From Phycisphaerales bacterium (GTDB lineage Bacteria > Planctomycetota > Phycisphaerae > Phycisphaerales > UBA1924), in contig JABWBB010000001.1 of NCBI GenBank assembly GCA_013360675.1, forward strand, positions 1 through 64,000: a stretch of 64,000 nt of DNA, in the 5' to 3' direction. Positions 32,922 through 41,533 of the stretch are shown here, piece after piece (positions within the stretch are counted from its first letter, which is position 1; each line of letters begins with the position of its first letter). The position numbers and the translations under genes were made by a program. Under the pieces are notes generated by a model, which worked only from the letters and a program-made list of their open reading frames with translations, had not been told where the DNA came from and searched no databases.

Positions 32922-35900
32922 ATGATTTCGAGCGTGACCCGTGTCCTGCACGCGAACTGGTGCAACGCCCACCTGCACCTCTGGTGCGAGATGGCCCCGG
33001 GTGCGCCCACGGGCGAGCAGAGCCCCGCCGACCGTTTCGACCCTGCGCCGTTCCTGCCGGAATGGATGCACGAGCACGCGGCGTCGTGGTCGAGAGGCAC
33101 GCTCAAGGTCATGCTTCCCTCGATCGCTGGGATGACAATCCCCAGCCCCGCGATGGCTCACATCCTGGGCGTGGGCACGCAGGCCGAGGAAGGCGCCGAG
33201 CCCGTGACGCTTCGATTGGTCGAGGCGCCCAGCGTGGCGGTGCCCGGAGCCTTTGTTCTGGCCGTGCTCGAGGGCATCGCCGAGGGAGTGATGGCGTCGG
33301 GCGATGAGGAGGACGATACTCGGGCGATCGTGCTCGGCGCCTCATTCGAGTATTTCGCCCAGGCGTCACGCCTGGCCTGCTCGCTGCTGGCCCAGCAGCG
33401 GTTCGTGCCCATGCTGGTGCAGAACCTCTCGGGTGAGTTGAGCGCCTCGTGGCGGCCATGGATGAGCGATGAGGCCACGGCCTCGCGCGTGCGGGCGCTG
33501 GTCGAGGCGATGCCCCCTTCGGCCCGTGCGGGCGTGGACGAGCGACAGCACGATGCCTGGCAGATCACCGAAGACTTCATCAGCACCTGCGCCGATGCGC
33601 TCTGCCGCGATGCGCTCGAACGGGCCTCGTTCCGTGATTCGATCGACGGGCGCGATCCGTCGTCCGACCCGCACGTGGCGTGGCTGACGGGCCTGCTCGC
33701 GCAGGACACCAGCGTGCCCGCGTCGATCGGCCAGCGCCCCGAGTTGACCAAGCGTGTCCGCGCGTGGATCGGCCTGCTCGAAGAGCGCGGCGTCAGTTCC
33801 GCGTGGCGGATGCTCCTCCGTCTCGACGAGCCCGTTGAGGGGAATACCCCCGACGCGCAGGCCACGTGGCGGCTTGTCTTCCAGCTCCAGAGTGTTGATC
33901 GCCCCGAACTGGTGGTTGACTCCGACGACCTGTGGATGCTCTCGACCGATTCGGTCACCATCCAGGGGCGGCGTCTGGACCGCCCGCAGGAGCTGCTGCT
34001 CGCTGAGATTGCGCGGGCGTCGCGCCTGTACCCGCGACTCGAAGCCGCCCTCGATGAACGCGAGCCGCGCAACATCACGCTCGACACCAAGCGGGCGTAC
34101 GAGTTTTTACGTGAGATCCGCCCGATCCTGGTCGAGCAGGGCTTCGGCGTCGCCGTGCCTCCCTGGTGGGACTCGCCCATGGCCCGCCTGGGCGCCAAGC
34201 TGCGCCTGGATGCGGGCGATCTCGATCCCTTCGCGCCCACGGCGGCGGCGAGCGCGGCGGCCAAATCGAGCATGGGCCTGGGCGCGCTCGTCCGTTATCA
34301 GTGGGAGATCTCCGTCGGCGACACCACGCTCTCGCTGGCCGAGTTCGAACAACTCGCCGCCCGCAAAAGCCCGCTGGTGCGCATCAATGGGCGCTGGGTC
34401 GAGGTTCGCCCCGAAGACGTCGAGACGGCGATCCGCTTCATCCGCGAGAACCCGGGCGGGGACATCGGGCTGGGTGAGGCGATCCGCATGGCCTACGCCG
34501 TCGACCCGCGCGACACGGGCTTGCCGGTGGTGGGGCTCGAGGCGACGGGGTGGCTGGGCTCGTTCCTGCGGGGTGAGGCCGAGACACGCTCGCTCGACTT
34601 TGTGCAGGCCCCGCCGACGTTCCACGGGCAGTTGCGTCCCTACCAGGTGCGGGGTCTGTCGTGGCTGGTCTTCCAGGAACGCCTGGGCTTTGGCGCGTGC
34701 TTGGCCGACGACATGGGCCTGGGCAAGACGGTGCAGTTGCTCGCGCTGCTGGCGTTTGAGCGTCACGAAATCCCCGTCGACCATCCGGCCTTCCCTGCGC
34801 CCACGCTCCTGCTGGTGCCCATGTCGGTGGTGGGCAACTGGGTGCACGAGACACGCCGCTTCTGCCCGAGCCTGCGGGTGCTGGTGCACCACGGCCCCGA
34901 GCGGGCGCTGGGGGAAGAACTCGTCAAGAAGGTTCAGGCAAGCGACCTTGTCATCACGACCTACGCCCTGGCCACCCGCGACCGCGACAACCTGAGCCAG
35001 GCCCGGTGGCACCGCGTGGTGCTCGACGAGGCGCAGTACATCAAGAACCCGGTGGCCAAGCAGAGCCAAGCCGCCCGCTCATTCGATGCGCCCCATCGCG
35101 TGGCGCTGACGGGCACGCCGGTGGAGAACCGCCTGGCCGAACTCTGGTCGATCATGGACTTCCTCAACCCGAGCTACCTGGGTACGTCGGGGTCGTTCCG
35201 CCAGCGGTTCGCGGTGCCCATCGAGCGCTATCGCGACAAGTTGCGGGCCGAGCAGTTGCGTGCACTCATCCGCCCGTTCCTGCTGCGCCGACTCAAGACC
35301 GATCCCTTCGTGGTAGCCGACCTTCCCGAGAAGGTGGAGACCAAGGAGTTCGGGCACCTCACGGGCGAGCAGGCCTCGCTCTACGACGCGTGCGTCAAGC
35401 GGATGCTCAGCGACGTGGATCACGCCGAGGGGATGCAGCGCCGCGGGCTGGTCCTGGCGGGGCTGGTCAAGCTCAAGCAGATCTGCAACCACCCCGCGCT
35501 GGCGCAGGCCGAAGAAATGGGCCTCTCGACGCCGCCCGATCCGGCCCGTTCGGGCAAATGCGTCCGCCTCATCGAGATGCTCGAGCAGGTGCTGGCCGAG
35601 GGGGACAAGGCCCTGGTCTTCACCCAGTTTCGCACGATGGGCGACCTGCTCGCCCCCATGCTGCGCCATCACCTGGGGGCCGATGTGCTCTTCCTCCACG
35701 GCGGCACCACGCAGCCCCAGCGCCAGAACATCATCGACACCTTCCAGCGCAGCGGCGGGCCGCCGATCCTCATCCTCTCGCTTAAGGCCGGCGGCGTGGG
35801 CTTGAACCTGACCGCGGCGACGCACGTCTTCCATTTCGATCGCTGGTGGAACCCCGCCGTCGAGAACCAGGCGACCGACCGGGCCTACCGCATCGGGCAG

Positions 35901-36095
35901 ACGCGCACGGTGCAGGTGCACAAGTTCGTGGTGGGGGGGACGCTCGAGGAGCGCATCGATCAGATGATCGAGAGCAAGACCGAACTGGCCGAGAACATCA
36001 TCGGTTCGGGCGAGGCGTGGCTGAGCGAACTCTCGACCGACCAGTTGCGCGACATCCTGACGCTGCGCAACGACGCGGTCGAGGATGAGGTCTGA
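32922..36095 (+). CDS. SNF2-family DNA-dependent ATPase/helicase
   Basis: 1057-residue Swi2/Snf2 ATPase, a dsDNA translocase thought to remodel protein-DNA complexes; bacterial members (HelZ/HepA-like) are linked to transcription and repair. The N-terminal ~560 residues match the bacterial SNF2-associated region (LARASRLYPRLEAALDE, FGVAVPPWW, LVRINGRWVEV). Motif I is ADDMGLGKTVQLLAL (~600), II is DEAQYIKN (~700), III is LTGTPVENRLAELWSIMDFL, and V/VI are LSLKAGGVGLNLTAATHVFHFDRWWNPAVENQATDRAYRIGQ (two joined segments, ~945-990). All motifs are intact. GGAGG sits only one base from ATG 32922, so GTG 32934 is a possible start. The SWIM zinc-finger partner gene often seen upstream is absent; tRNA-Lys lies there instead. 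Confidence 0.95.
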   Translation: MISSVTRVLHANWCNAHLHLWCEMAPGAPTGEQSPADRFDPAPFLPEWMHEHAASWSRGTLKVMLPSIAGMTIPSPAMAHILGVGTQAEEGAEPVTLRLVEAPSVAVPGAFVLAVLEGIAEGVMASGDEEDDTRAIVLGASFEYFAQASRLACSLLAQQRFVPMLVQNLSGELSASWRPWMSDEATASRVRALVEAMPPSARAGVDERQHDAWQITEDFISTCADALCRDALERASFRDSIDGRDPSSDPHVAWLTGLLAQDTSVPASIGQRPELTKRVRAWIGLLEERGVSSAWRMLLRLDEPVEGNTPDAQATWRLVFQLQSVDRPELVVDSDDLWMLSTDSVTIQGRRLDRPQELLLAEIARASRLYPRLEAALDEREPRNITLDTKRAYEFLREIRPILVEQGFGVAVPPWWDSPMARLGAKLRLDAGDLDPFAPTAAASAAAKSSMGLGALVRYQWEISVGDTTLSLAEFEQLAARKSPLVRINGRWVEVRPEDVETAIRFIRENPGGDIGLGEAIRMAYAVDPRDTGLPVVGLEATGWLGSFLRGEAETRSLDFVQAPPTFHGQLRPYQVRGLSWLVFQERLGFGACLADDMGLGKTVQLLALLAFERHEIPVDHPAFPAPTLLLVPMSVVGNWVHETRRFCPSLRVLVHHGPERALGEELVKKVQASDLVITTYALATRDRDNLSQARWHRVVLDEAQYIKNPVAKQSQAARSFDAPHRVALTGTPVENRLAELWSIMDFLNPSYLGTSGSFRQRFAVPIERYRDKLRAEQLRALIRPFLLRRLKTDPFVVADLPEKVETKEFGHLTGEQASLYDACVKRMLSDVDHAEGMQRRGLVLAGLVKLKQICNHPALAQAEEMGLSTPPDPARSGKCVRLIEMLEQVLAEGDKALVFTQFRTMGDLLAPMLRHHLGADVLFLHGGTTQPQRQNIIDTFQRSGGPPILILSLKAGGVGLNLTAATHVFHFDRWWNPAVENQATDRAYRIGQTRTVQVHKFVVGGTLEERIDQMIESKTELAENIIGSGEAWLSELSTDQLRDILTLRNDAVEDEV

Positions 36096-36281
36096 GCGAA
36101 CGCCCCGTATTGGGGGTGTACTGACGGCACCAAACGCTTGGGATTCCATGGCCTGGAGGGACTGCCTTGGCAGTTAACCTCAAGAATCACAAGCCCATAG
36201 CGCGGCAGTTCGTCAGCCGGTGCATATGAAAATGCATCAACGAAAATATTTATCCACAACCATGATAATGCCTTGAACTCA

Positions 36282-36298
36282 GGGGGGGGGGGGGGGGG
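36282..36298 (+). repeat. Run of 17 G just upstream of a start codon
   Basis: A homopolymer of 17 G (36282-36298), then AG and TCTACTCTT before ATG 36310. Its 3' end overlaps the expected Shine-Dalgarno position. The preceding ~70 bp (36225-36280) is AT-rich for this genome and has a perfect TTATCCACA at 36250-36258. Slipped-strand changes in such tracts are a known phase-variation mechanism in other bacteria. No gene lies in 36096-36309. Confidence 0.8.
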
Positions 36299-36309
36299 AG
36301 TCTACTCTT

Positions 36310-37422
36310 ATGTGGGTACGCCTCCTCTGTGCAGTGATCGTCCTCGGGTTTATCACTGCTGGGCAAGCAGCCGGCCAGGAGAAGACCTTCGACGCCTGGT
36401 GGCGGGGGATGGTCGAAACCGCAAAGGACATCCCATGCGGCGACCGTCCCTTCCGTGTGAAATGGCGCGTGGTGGACGCGCGGTCTCCCTCGCCGCAGGA
36501 AATCGATGCGCTGCGACGGAGCATCGCAGGCCACCCCGAGCACCCCGACCGGACGCTCCTCGCGCAACTCGAGAACATCACAGCCGGCAAGCCATTCTGG
36601 GTTGAGAAGCAGTTCTGGATCCGCGGGTCGCAGTTCAGGCGGAGCGACAATGACTCCAGAGGAGATGGGCATGGGAACGACTGCGCCCTGGGCGACGGCG
36701 TAGCCTGGTCACTCAACGCGCGCGAGTTGGTCGTCATGAGTGATACTAAACTGGCGCCGGGTTATCCGCTCGATGCTGAACTGAGCATCCTCAAGCCCGA
36801 GTTCGGCACACTCATGACTGGGGGGCTTTCCTACTTCCGGCGTTATCTCGATCACGTGAGGCCCGCGCTCACGTCCGACACCACGTGGGATGCGAGCGGG
36901 ACCGCCGCGTTTGATGGGGACGTCTTTGAGGTTCGCATCAAGGGCACATGGAACCCGGGCGAAGGCTGGGGCACTGTGGAAGAGGCTTCCTCGCACGTTC
37001 CCGCGTCGCCGACGCCGAACGGATGGATGTTTCGCAGCGCACATTGGGTTCCCAACGCGATCCTGGGGCGTCCCGCGGCGAAGGCGGTCACGCAGTTCGA
37101 CGCCTCTGGTAAGCCCGAACGTCGCATGGAACTGATCGAGTACGAACCGATCGATGATGCCCGCTTCGAGCAGATCATCGCGCTCCCGAAGTTGAACGAG
37201 CCGGATCCAATCCGTGGGGCGTTGACGTTTTCATCCGTCACCGACTATCGGCCCGGCAAACCCCTGCAAAGACTCATCAATCCTGAAGGACAAGAGACTA
37301 CTCGCGTTCTGCCCGACCCGCTGGATCGTCCATCCCGTAACTGGTTGCGGTACACCGGGTGGTTGACCGCTGGCGCGATTGTGGTTGTGTTGGTTTTCAT
37401 CCGTCTTAAACGAGGCAAGTAA
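36310..37422 (+). CDS. Exported, C-terminally anchored protein of unknown function
   Basis: A 370-residue protein: signal peptide MWVRLLCAVIVLGFITAGQAAG, a large periplasmic/extracellular part, and a C-terminal helix WLTAGAIVVVLVFIRLKRGK with positive stop-transfer residues, so it is anchored with the body outside. Only two Cys are in the body (IPCGDRP and NDCALGD). The middle alternates strands such as LVVMSDTKLAPGYPL and VFEVRIKGTWNPG, recalling LolA-like or DUF2092 secreted planctomycete proteins, without a clear match. It is the first gene of a low-GC three-gene cassette (31 G/C of 60 at 36301-36360) and starts 11 bp after a 17-G tract. The next gene is 16 bp on. Confidence 0.75.
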   Translation: MWVRLLCAVIVLGFITAGQAAGQEKTFDAWWRGMVETAKDIPCGDRPFRVKWRVVDARSPSPQEIDALRRSIAGHPEHPDRTLLAQLENITAGKPFWVEKQFWIRGSQFRRSDNDSRGDGHGNDCALGDGVAWSLNARELVVMSDTKLAPGYPLDAELSILKPEFGTLMTGGLSYFRRYLDHVRPALTSDTTWDASGTAAFDGDVFEVRIKGTWNPGEGWGTVEEASSHVPASPTPNGWMFRSAHWVPNAILGRPAAKAVTQFDASGKPERRMELIEYEPIDDARFEQIIALPKLNEPDPIRGALTFSSVTDYRPGKPLQRLINPEGQETTRVLPDPLDRPSRNWLRYTGWLTAGAIVVVLVFIRLKRGK

Positions 37423-37438
37423 GAAAAAGGATCATCCG

Positions 37439-37807
37439 ATGAGTACGAAAGGCCGTGGATTCATTGTGATCATGACACTCGTATCAGCATCTTCGGCCGC
37501 GATCAGCGGAACGGTGTGCTGGATTGATGGCAAGGCCAAGTGCTGCGACAAGGTGAGCAATCCTCCGAACCTGACTCGTATGTGTGGGGGTGGGCTCTGT
37601 GCCGATCGAGTCGTATTGAATCCCTCGATCGACTTTGCAATCAGCGTACCTCCACCGGAGGGACAGAAGACGACTCAGTCGCTCCCGCTTGAGACGTGCG
37701 AGTATTGGTTCCGTTACTGTCAAGGAGACAACTGCTTAGAGGTACCCAGTTCTTCGGTGTATTACTGTTCACCATCTCAATCAAGCGGGGATAGCTGCGC
37801 AGAATAA
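37439..37807 (+). CDS. Small secreted cysteine-rich protein
   Basis: A 122-residue protein with a signal peptide (GFIVIMTLVSASSAA, cleavage near AAIS) and a mature part holding 10 cysteines (one CC pair, others near CGGGLC, ETCEYWFRYC, DNCLEV, VYYC and DSC). An even Cys number in a short secreted protein suggests several disulfides. I recognise no family. The ATG at 37439 has AAGG about 8 bases upstream. It lies 7 bp before the MauE-pseudopilin fusion gene. In methylamine operons MauE and MauD are needed to fold the disulfide-rich small subunit of methylamine dehydrogenase, so this protein may be a substrate of the neighbour (inference). Confidence 0.75.
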   Translation: MSTKGRGFIVIMTLVSASSAAISGTVCWIDGKAKCCDKVSNPPNLTRMCGGGLCADRVVLNPSIDFAISVPPPEGQKTTQSLPLETCEYWFRYCQGDNCLEVPSSSVYYCSPSQSSGDSCAE

Positions 37808-37814
37808 CCGGGAC

Positions 37815-39092
37815 ATGATCACGATGAACCGGTGGCACGTCATCGCAACAGGATTATGCGGCATTGCGGTATCAGTGGTTGCTCTGTCTGGCTTGAGCAA
37901 GCTTCTTGATCTGGGGGAGTTCGCCAGGCAGATTCGTGCTTGGGGCATATTTTCAGAGCCGCTGGTCGCTGCCCTTGTTGCACTGGTTCCCGCCATTGAG
38001 ACGGGCACGGCGGGATTGTGGCTGATCGGAATCGCGCGTCGTCGGGTCACATTGGTGCTGATCGGTATGGTTGTATCGATGACACTTGTGATGGCTGCTG
38101 TTTGGCTTTTCCATGAACCACCGAGCAACTGCGGCTGCTTTGGTGTGTTGGGTGAATGGCTGCGCGTCTCGACGGGATTCCCAGCCGCGATGACTCGAAA
38201 CGCCGCCCTTCTCGGCGCACTCACAATGGGCCTCATCGTGAAGGACCGACGGTCCTGCCCTAAGCATGCCGAGATTTCATTGAATGCCGGAGTATTACGC
38301 ACTACGAGGGGTGGCTGCTCCAATGAGGGCCACGGATTCACGCTCATCGAGACGGTGCTGGTGATCGCGCTGGTGGGGGTGCTGATTGTGCTGCTAACCC
38401 CGTCCCTACGGGGTGTTCGAAGGGCGGGCGACGACGCTGGCGCCGCGGCGCACCTGCGCTCGCACGCCTCGGTCTTCGCCATGTACGCGAGTGATCACAA
38501 GCAACTCCTCCCCAACTTCTTCAACCCCAAGGCCGACGTGTTCATTCTCCGCTGCCCGTCGCGCGGCATCGCGGTCCCCGTGCGCTACTTCGAGGTGTCG
38601 TATTCGTGGGGCGTCGGGCTCGCCGACGGGTACTACGAAGGGAACCCCGCGCACCCGAGTTTTTATTCACCTGCTGCCCGGGGCGGGCGATGGTCAGGCG
38701 GGTTTCTTTCTTCCTATCAATACGCCTGCGTCTTTCTCGCCGACCCCGACTACTGGGATCCGCGCCGATCGCGGCTCGAGCCCGAGCAGCTCCGCGCCGT
38801 GCGCATCGATGAGGTTCTCTTTCCCTCCTCCAAGACCCTGCACGTCAACCGTGATCGTGTGGCGAGGGATGGCGATGACGCGCGACGCAGCGGGCGAGAG
38901 TTACCCCTTCTGCCCGATCTGCAGGCGTCGTTCATCGACGGGCACGCCGAGATTGTGAAGGGTGATCGCCAGAACCGGGACTCCATGGGCTGCTGGCGCC
39001 GTGGCAGCACGGGGCCATGGGGCATCCATACCTTTCCAAACCCGCATCTGACCCACACCCTGTCAGGTGCCCACGGACGCGACATCCGATAG
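37815..39092 (+). CDS. MauE/DoxX-like membrane protein fused to a prepilin-type pseudopilin
   Basis: 425 residues in two unlike halves. Residues 1-145 have four hydrophobic helices and the MauE/DoxX-type NCGCFG motif (105-110), as in membrane proteins that pass reducing equivalents for periplasmic disulfide chemistry. Residues ~172-425 are a type II/IV pseudopilin: GHGFTLIETVLVIALVGVLIVLL with cleavage expected after Gly174 and Glu179 at position +5, then a globular part with ASFIDGHAEIV (the H-x9-DG-like ending common in planctomycetes). The frame is continuous with no ATG or GTG between the halves; only a TTG near 38280 could restart. GC rises sharply at the joint (31/60 at 38041-38100 versus 46/60 at 38401-38460). 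A recent gene fusion is inferred. Confidence 0.85.
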   Translation: MITMNRWHVIATGLCGIAVSVVALSGLSKLLDLGEFARQIRAWGIFSEPLVAALVALVPAIETGTAGLWLIGIARRRVTLVLIGMVVSMTLVMAAVWLFHEPPSNCGCFGVLGEWLRVSTGFPAAMTRNAALLGALTMGLIVKDRRSCPKHAEISLNAGVLRTTRGGCSNEGHGFTLIETVLVIALVGVLIVLLTPSLRGVRRAGDDAGAAAHLRSHASVFAMYASDHKQLLPNFFNPKADVFILRCPSRGIAVPVRYFEVSYSWGVGLADGYYEGNPAHPSFYSPAARGGRWSGGFLSSYQYACVFLADPDYWDPRRSRLEPEQLRAVRIDEVLFPSSKTLHVNRDRVARDGDDARRSGRELPLLPDLQASFIDGHAEIVKGDRQNRDSMGCWRRGSTGPWGIHTFPNPHLTHTLSGAHGRDIR

Positions 39093-39106
39093 GCAATCGG
39101 CGTCGT

Positions 39107-40513
39107 TCAGCGCCTCGCCGCGCGCGTGTCGAGCGCTTTCTGATACGTCCCCACGCAGGCCTTCGCCGCGGCCTCCCACGAGAGGTTGTGCAGTTCCAGC
39201 CCCGCGTTGGCGCGGAGGGTCTGGCCCAGCGCGGGGCGCGTCAGCACCGCGACGATCTTGTTCGCCATCTCCTGCGTGTCCCAGAAGTCAACCTTCAGGA
39301 CGTGACGCAGCACCTCGCTCGCGCCGCTCGTGCGGCTGACGATCACCGGCACGTCATGATCGATCGCCTCGAGCGCCGCCAGCCCGAAGGGCTCGCTCAC
39401 GCTGGGCATCACGAAACACTCGGCCATCGAATAGACGCGGTCCACCTCGGCCTCGCTCAAGAAGCCCGTGAAGAGCACGTGCTTGCCGATGCCCATCTGG
39501 TTGGCCATGGTGGCCATCTTCAGCATCATGTCGCCGCTGCCCGCCAGGACGAACTTGACGTCCTTGACCTTTTCCAGCACGCGCTGAGCCGCGGCGATGA
39601 AGTACTCGGGCCCCTTCTGGCTCGTCAGCCTTCCGACAAAGAGCACGATGCGATCCGAGCCCTTGGGTATCGCGGATGCACGCTGGGATCCGCGATCCAC
39701 GCCGTTGTACACCACGTCTACCACCGCGGGCGAGACCCCGTACTTGCGCACGAGGACGCCCCGCGTGAGCTGGCTCACCGCCACCACGCGATCCGCCGCG
39801 TGAACGCCCTCGCGTTCGATGTCGCTGATCCGCTGATTGATCCCGCCTGGTGAGCGGTCGAACTCGGTCGAGTGGACGTGGGCGATCAGCGGCTTGCCGG
39901 AGACCTGCGCGAGCGCAGCCCCGGCGGGGAACGTGGGCCAGTCGTGGGCGTGGATCACATCGAACTTCTCGCGACGAGCCATCGAGACGACCAGACGCAT
40001 GTAGCGCTCGGTCTCATCCGCGACATCCTCGAAGGCGTAAACCCCGGCCCCGTCGTCCGGAGCGGCCTCGAGCGCCACGCCCGACAGGAGCGGATCGAGC
40101 ACCACCGGGCTCTCTTCCTGTGAAGACGAAATGCCAGAGCGGGCCTGGCCCGTGTCGTCATTGGCCTTGGCACTGGCGCCGATCTCCCCCACGGTGACAA
40201 GCCGCATCGAGCCCGCGGGTGCGCCCCCGCCGTATGGGCTGGCGATCCGCGAAGGGACCGTGAGGAAACTGGCGAAGCGAAATCCAACTCTTCCACGCTG
40301 TGAAAGAGACTGGCCTGTAGGAAGGCCAAACTCACGCGGCGTCGGCGCGGGGGTCGCCCCCGAAGCGCCGTGTGAACCTGCGGGCGGACGGGGAAGCACG
40401 AAGGTGACCTCGTGTCCGAGGTGGTCGAGCGCGCGGGTCAGCCCGTGACAGGCGACCCCAAGGCCGCCCGCGATCCGGGGAGGAAACTCCCAGCCGAGCA
40501 TCAGGACGCGCAC
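39107..40513 (-). CDS. Glycosyltransferase family 4 (glycogen synthase-like)
   Basis: 468-residue GT-B glycosyltransferase. MRVLMLGWEFPPRIAGGLGVACHGLTRAL is the starch/glycogen-synthase-like N-terminal block with the KxGG-type acceptor/donor loop (IAGGLG). FDVIHAHDWPTFPAGAALAQ, VLFVGRLTSQKGPEYFIAAAQ and VMPSVSEPFGLAALEAIDHDVPVIVSRTSGASEVL (two segments) are the donor-site blocks. An extra ~90-residue low-complexity stretch lies at residues ~45-140. Similar genes act in glycogen or trehalose-type alpha-glucan synthesis or polysaccharide assembly. It is convergent with the MauE-pilin gene, 14 bp apart. Confidence 0.9.
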   Translation of the reverse strand: MRVLMLGWEFPPRIAGGLGVACHGLTRALDHLGHEVTFVLPRPPAGSHGASGATPAPTPREFGLPTGQSLSQRGRVGFRFASFLTVPSRIASPYGGGAPAGSMRLVTVGEIGASAKANDDTGQARSGISSSQEESPVVLDPLLSGVALEAAPDDGAGVYAFEDVADETERYMRLVVSMARREKFDVIHAHDWPTFPAGAALAQVSGKPLIAHVHSTEFDRSPGGINQRISDIEREGVHAADRVVAVSQLTRGVLVRKYGVSPAVVDVVYNGVDRGSQRASAIPKGSDRIVLFVGRLTSQKGPEYFIAAAQRVLEKVKDVKFVLAGSGDMMLKMATMANQMGIGKHVLFTGFLSEAEVDRVYSMAECFVMPSVSEPFGLAALEAIDHDVPVIVSRTSGASEVLRHVLKVDFWDTQEMANKIVAVLTRPALGQTLRANAGLELHNLSWEAAAKACVGTYQKALDTRAARR

Positions 40514-40647
40514 GAGTCACCCCCGCGGCGTGGGCTCGCCTTTGCTACGCCGGTGATGGCTTGAATCCTGACACGCACGTCCGGTAACCCCCTGATTCGG
40601 CAACGCTGGCGGGTGGTCGCCCCGTTCTGGGCGGCCACGCCCTGGCC

Positions 40648-41118
40648 TTAGTCTTCTTTTTCTTCCATGTCTCCCAAGCGACGGAAGCAGGCCTCATAGG
40701 CCAGCAACATGCCTGCTGCGAGAGCCACGGCGTCCTCGTTACCAGGCCCCGTGAACGGCAAGGGCGATCGGAATGTGTACAGCTTGTCCTCGCTGCGGAA
40801 GTGCTCGACAGGCAAGGCGGCGGGGGGGAGCCCCAGTTCCACCAGTTCCTCGTCGAGCAGGTCCGGAAGCTTGTCGCCCGTATGAACAAGGTCCTGCTCG
40901 ATCGACTGGCTCAGCCAACGGTCGGGCGTCACCAGCTCGACCCACAGCCGCCCGGACTCGGGGCGCAGGCGGTACCAGGCCGGAGCGGCGGCGTTCTTGG
41001 CCGAGCACGAGAGCCCAGCATTGCCAAGTTCGATCTGGGCGAATACACCCGCGGCGCGCGCACGATCGGCGACAGTGCGGACGAGAACGTCAAAAATCGC
41101 TGATTGAACGTCGGGCAT
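40648..41118 (-). CDS. Uncharacterised soluble protein
   Basis: A 156-residue protein without signal or membrane segment. The N-terminal helix (QSAIFDVLVRTVADRARAAG) is followed by strands with Trp/Tyr (AWYRLRPESGRLWVELVTPDRWLSQSIEQDL) and an Asp/Glu-rich acidic middle and tail (DMEEKED at the C-terminus). The acid/aromatic pattern suggests a small alpha/beta fold; I cannot name a family. It is downstream of no other gene on its strand within 400 bp and upstream of the glycosyltransferase. Confidence 0.65.
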   Translation of the reverse strand: MPDVQSAIFDVLVRTVADRARAAGVFAQIELGNAGLSCSAKNAAAPAWYRLRPESGRLWVELVTPDRWLSQSIEQDLVHTGDKLPDLLDEELVELGLPPAALPVEHFRSEDKLYTFRSPLPFTGPGNEDAVALAAGMLLAYEACFRRLGDMEEKED

Positions 41119-41292
41119 CGTCGCGGTCGTTTCCTTGGATCATCGGCGGGGGATTCCCCGCGGGGGAGCGAGCCTCCATCGAGGGGACCCCCTTGGGACC
41201 AAGGATAGGAACGTAAGGAGCGGGTTGATGGCGGTCTGGTTCACTTCGGGGCTGGTGGGGCGTATATTTCGGCGTTGGTGACGGTCACACCC

Positions 41293-41376
41293 GCCCAGGT
41301 GGCGAAACTGGCAGACGCACTACCTTGAGGTGGTAGCGCCCGCAAGGGCTTGGAGGTTCAAATCCTCTCCTGGGCA
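41293..41376 (+). tRNA. tRNA-Leu (anticodon GAG)
   Basis: 84-nt class II tRNA: acceptor GCCCAGG/CCTGGGC, D-arm TGGCGAAACTGGCAGACGC, anticodon arm CTACC-TTGAGGT-GGTAG (anticodon GAG), long variable arm GCCCGCAAGGGC, T-arm GGTTCAAATCC, discriminator A at 41376. CCA not encoded. An intrinsic terminator follows. Confidence 0.95.
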
Positions 41377-41380
41377 TTGC

Positions 41381-41420
41381 CGGGCTCGGCGTTGAAAGAC
41401 GCCGGGCCCGTGTCATTTTT
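41381..41420 (+). terminator. Intrinsic terminator after tRNA-Leu
   Basis: 12-bp stem CGGGCTCGGCGT (41381-41392) and ACGCCGGGCCCG (41399-41410), one mismatch, then TGTCATTTTT. Confidence 0.82.
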
Positions 41421-41533
41421 GTCGGATCCTCGACCCCCGGTCAGGGGGGACCGCCCACCAGTTGCAGTGAAGCCTTTGAATCGACCCGCCGATACCACAG
41501 TGGCTGATCCAAACATCGGCCGGAAAGGCCACC

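Noticed and set aside
36225-36310. AT-rich stretch with a perfect DnaA-box sequence TTATCCACA (36250) as a replication origin
   Set aside because: Only one box, no dnaA/dnaN/gyrB or box cluster nearby; a single 9-mer match is expected at this frequency by chance.
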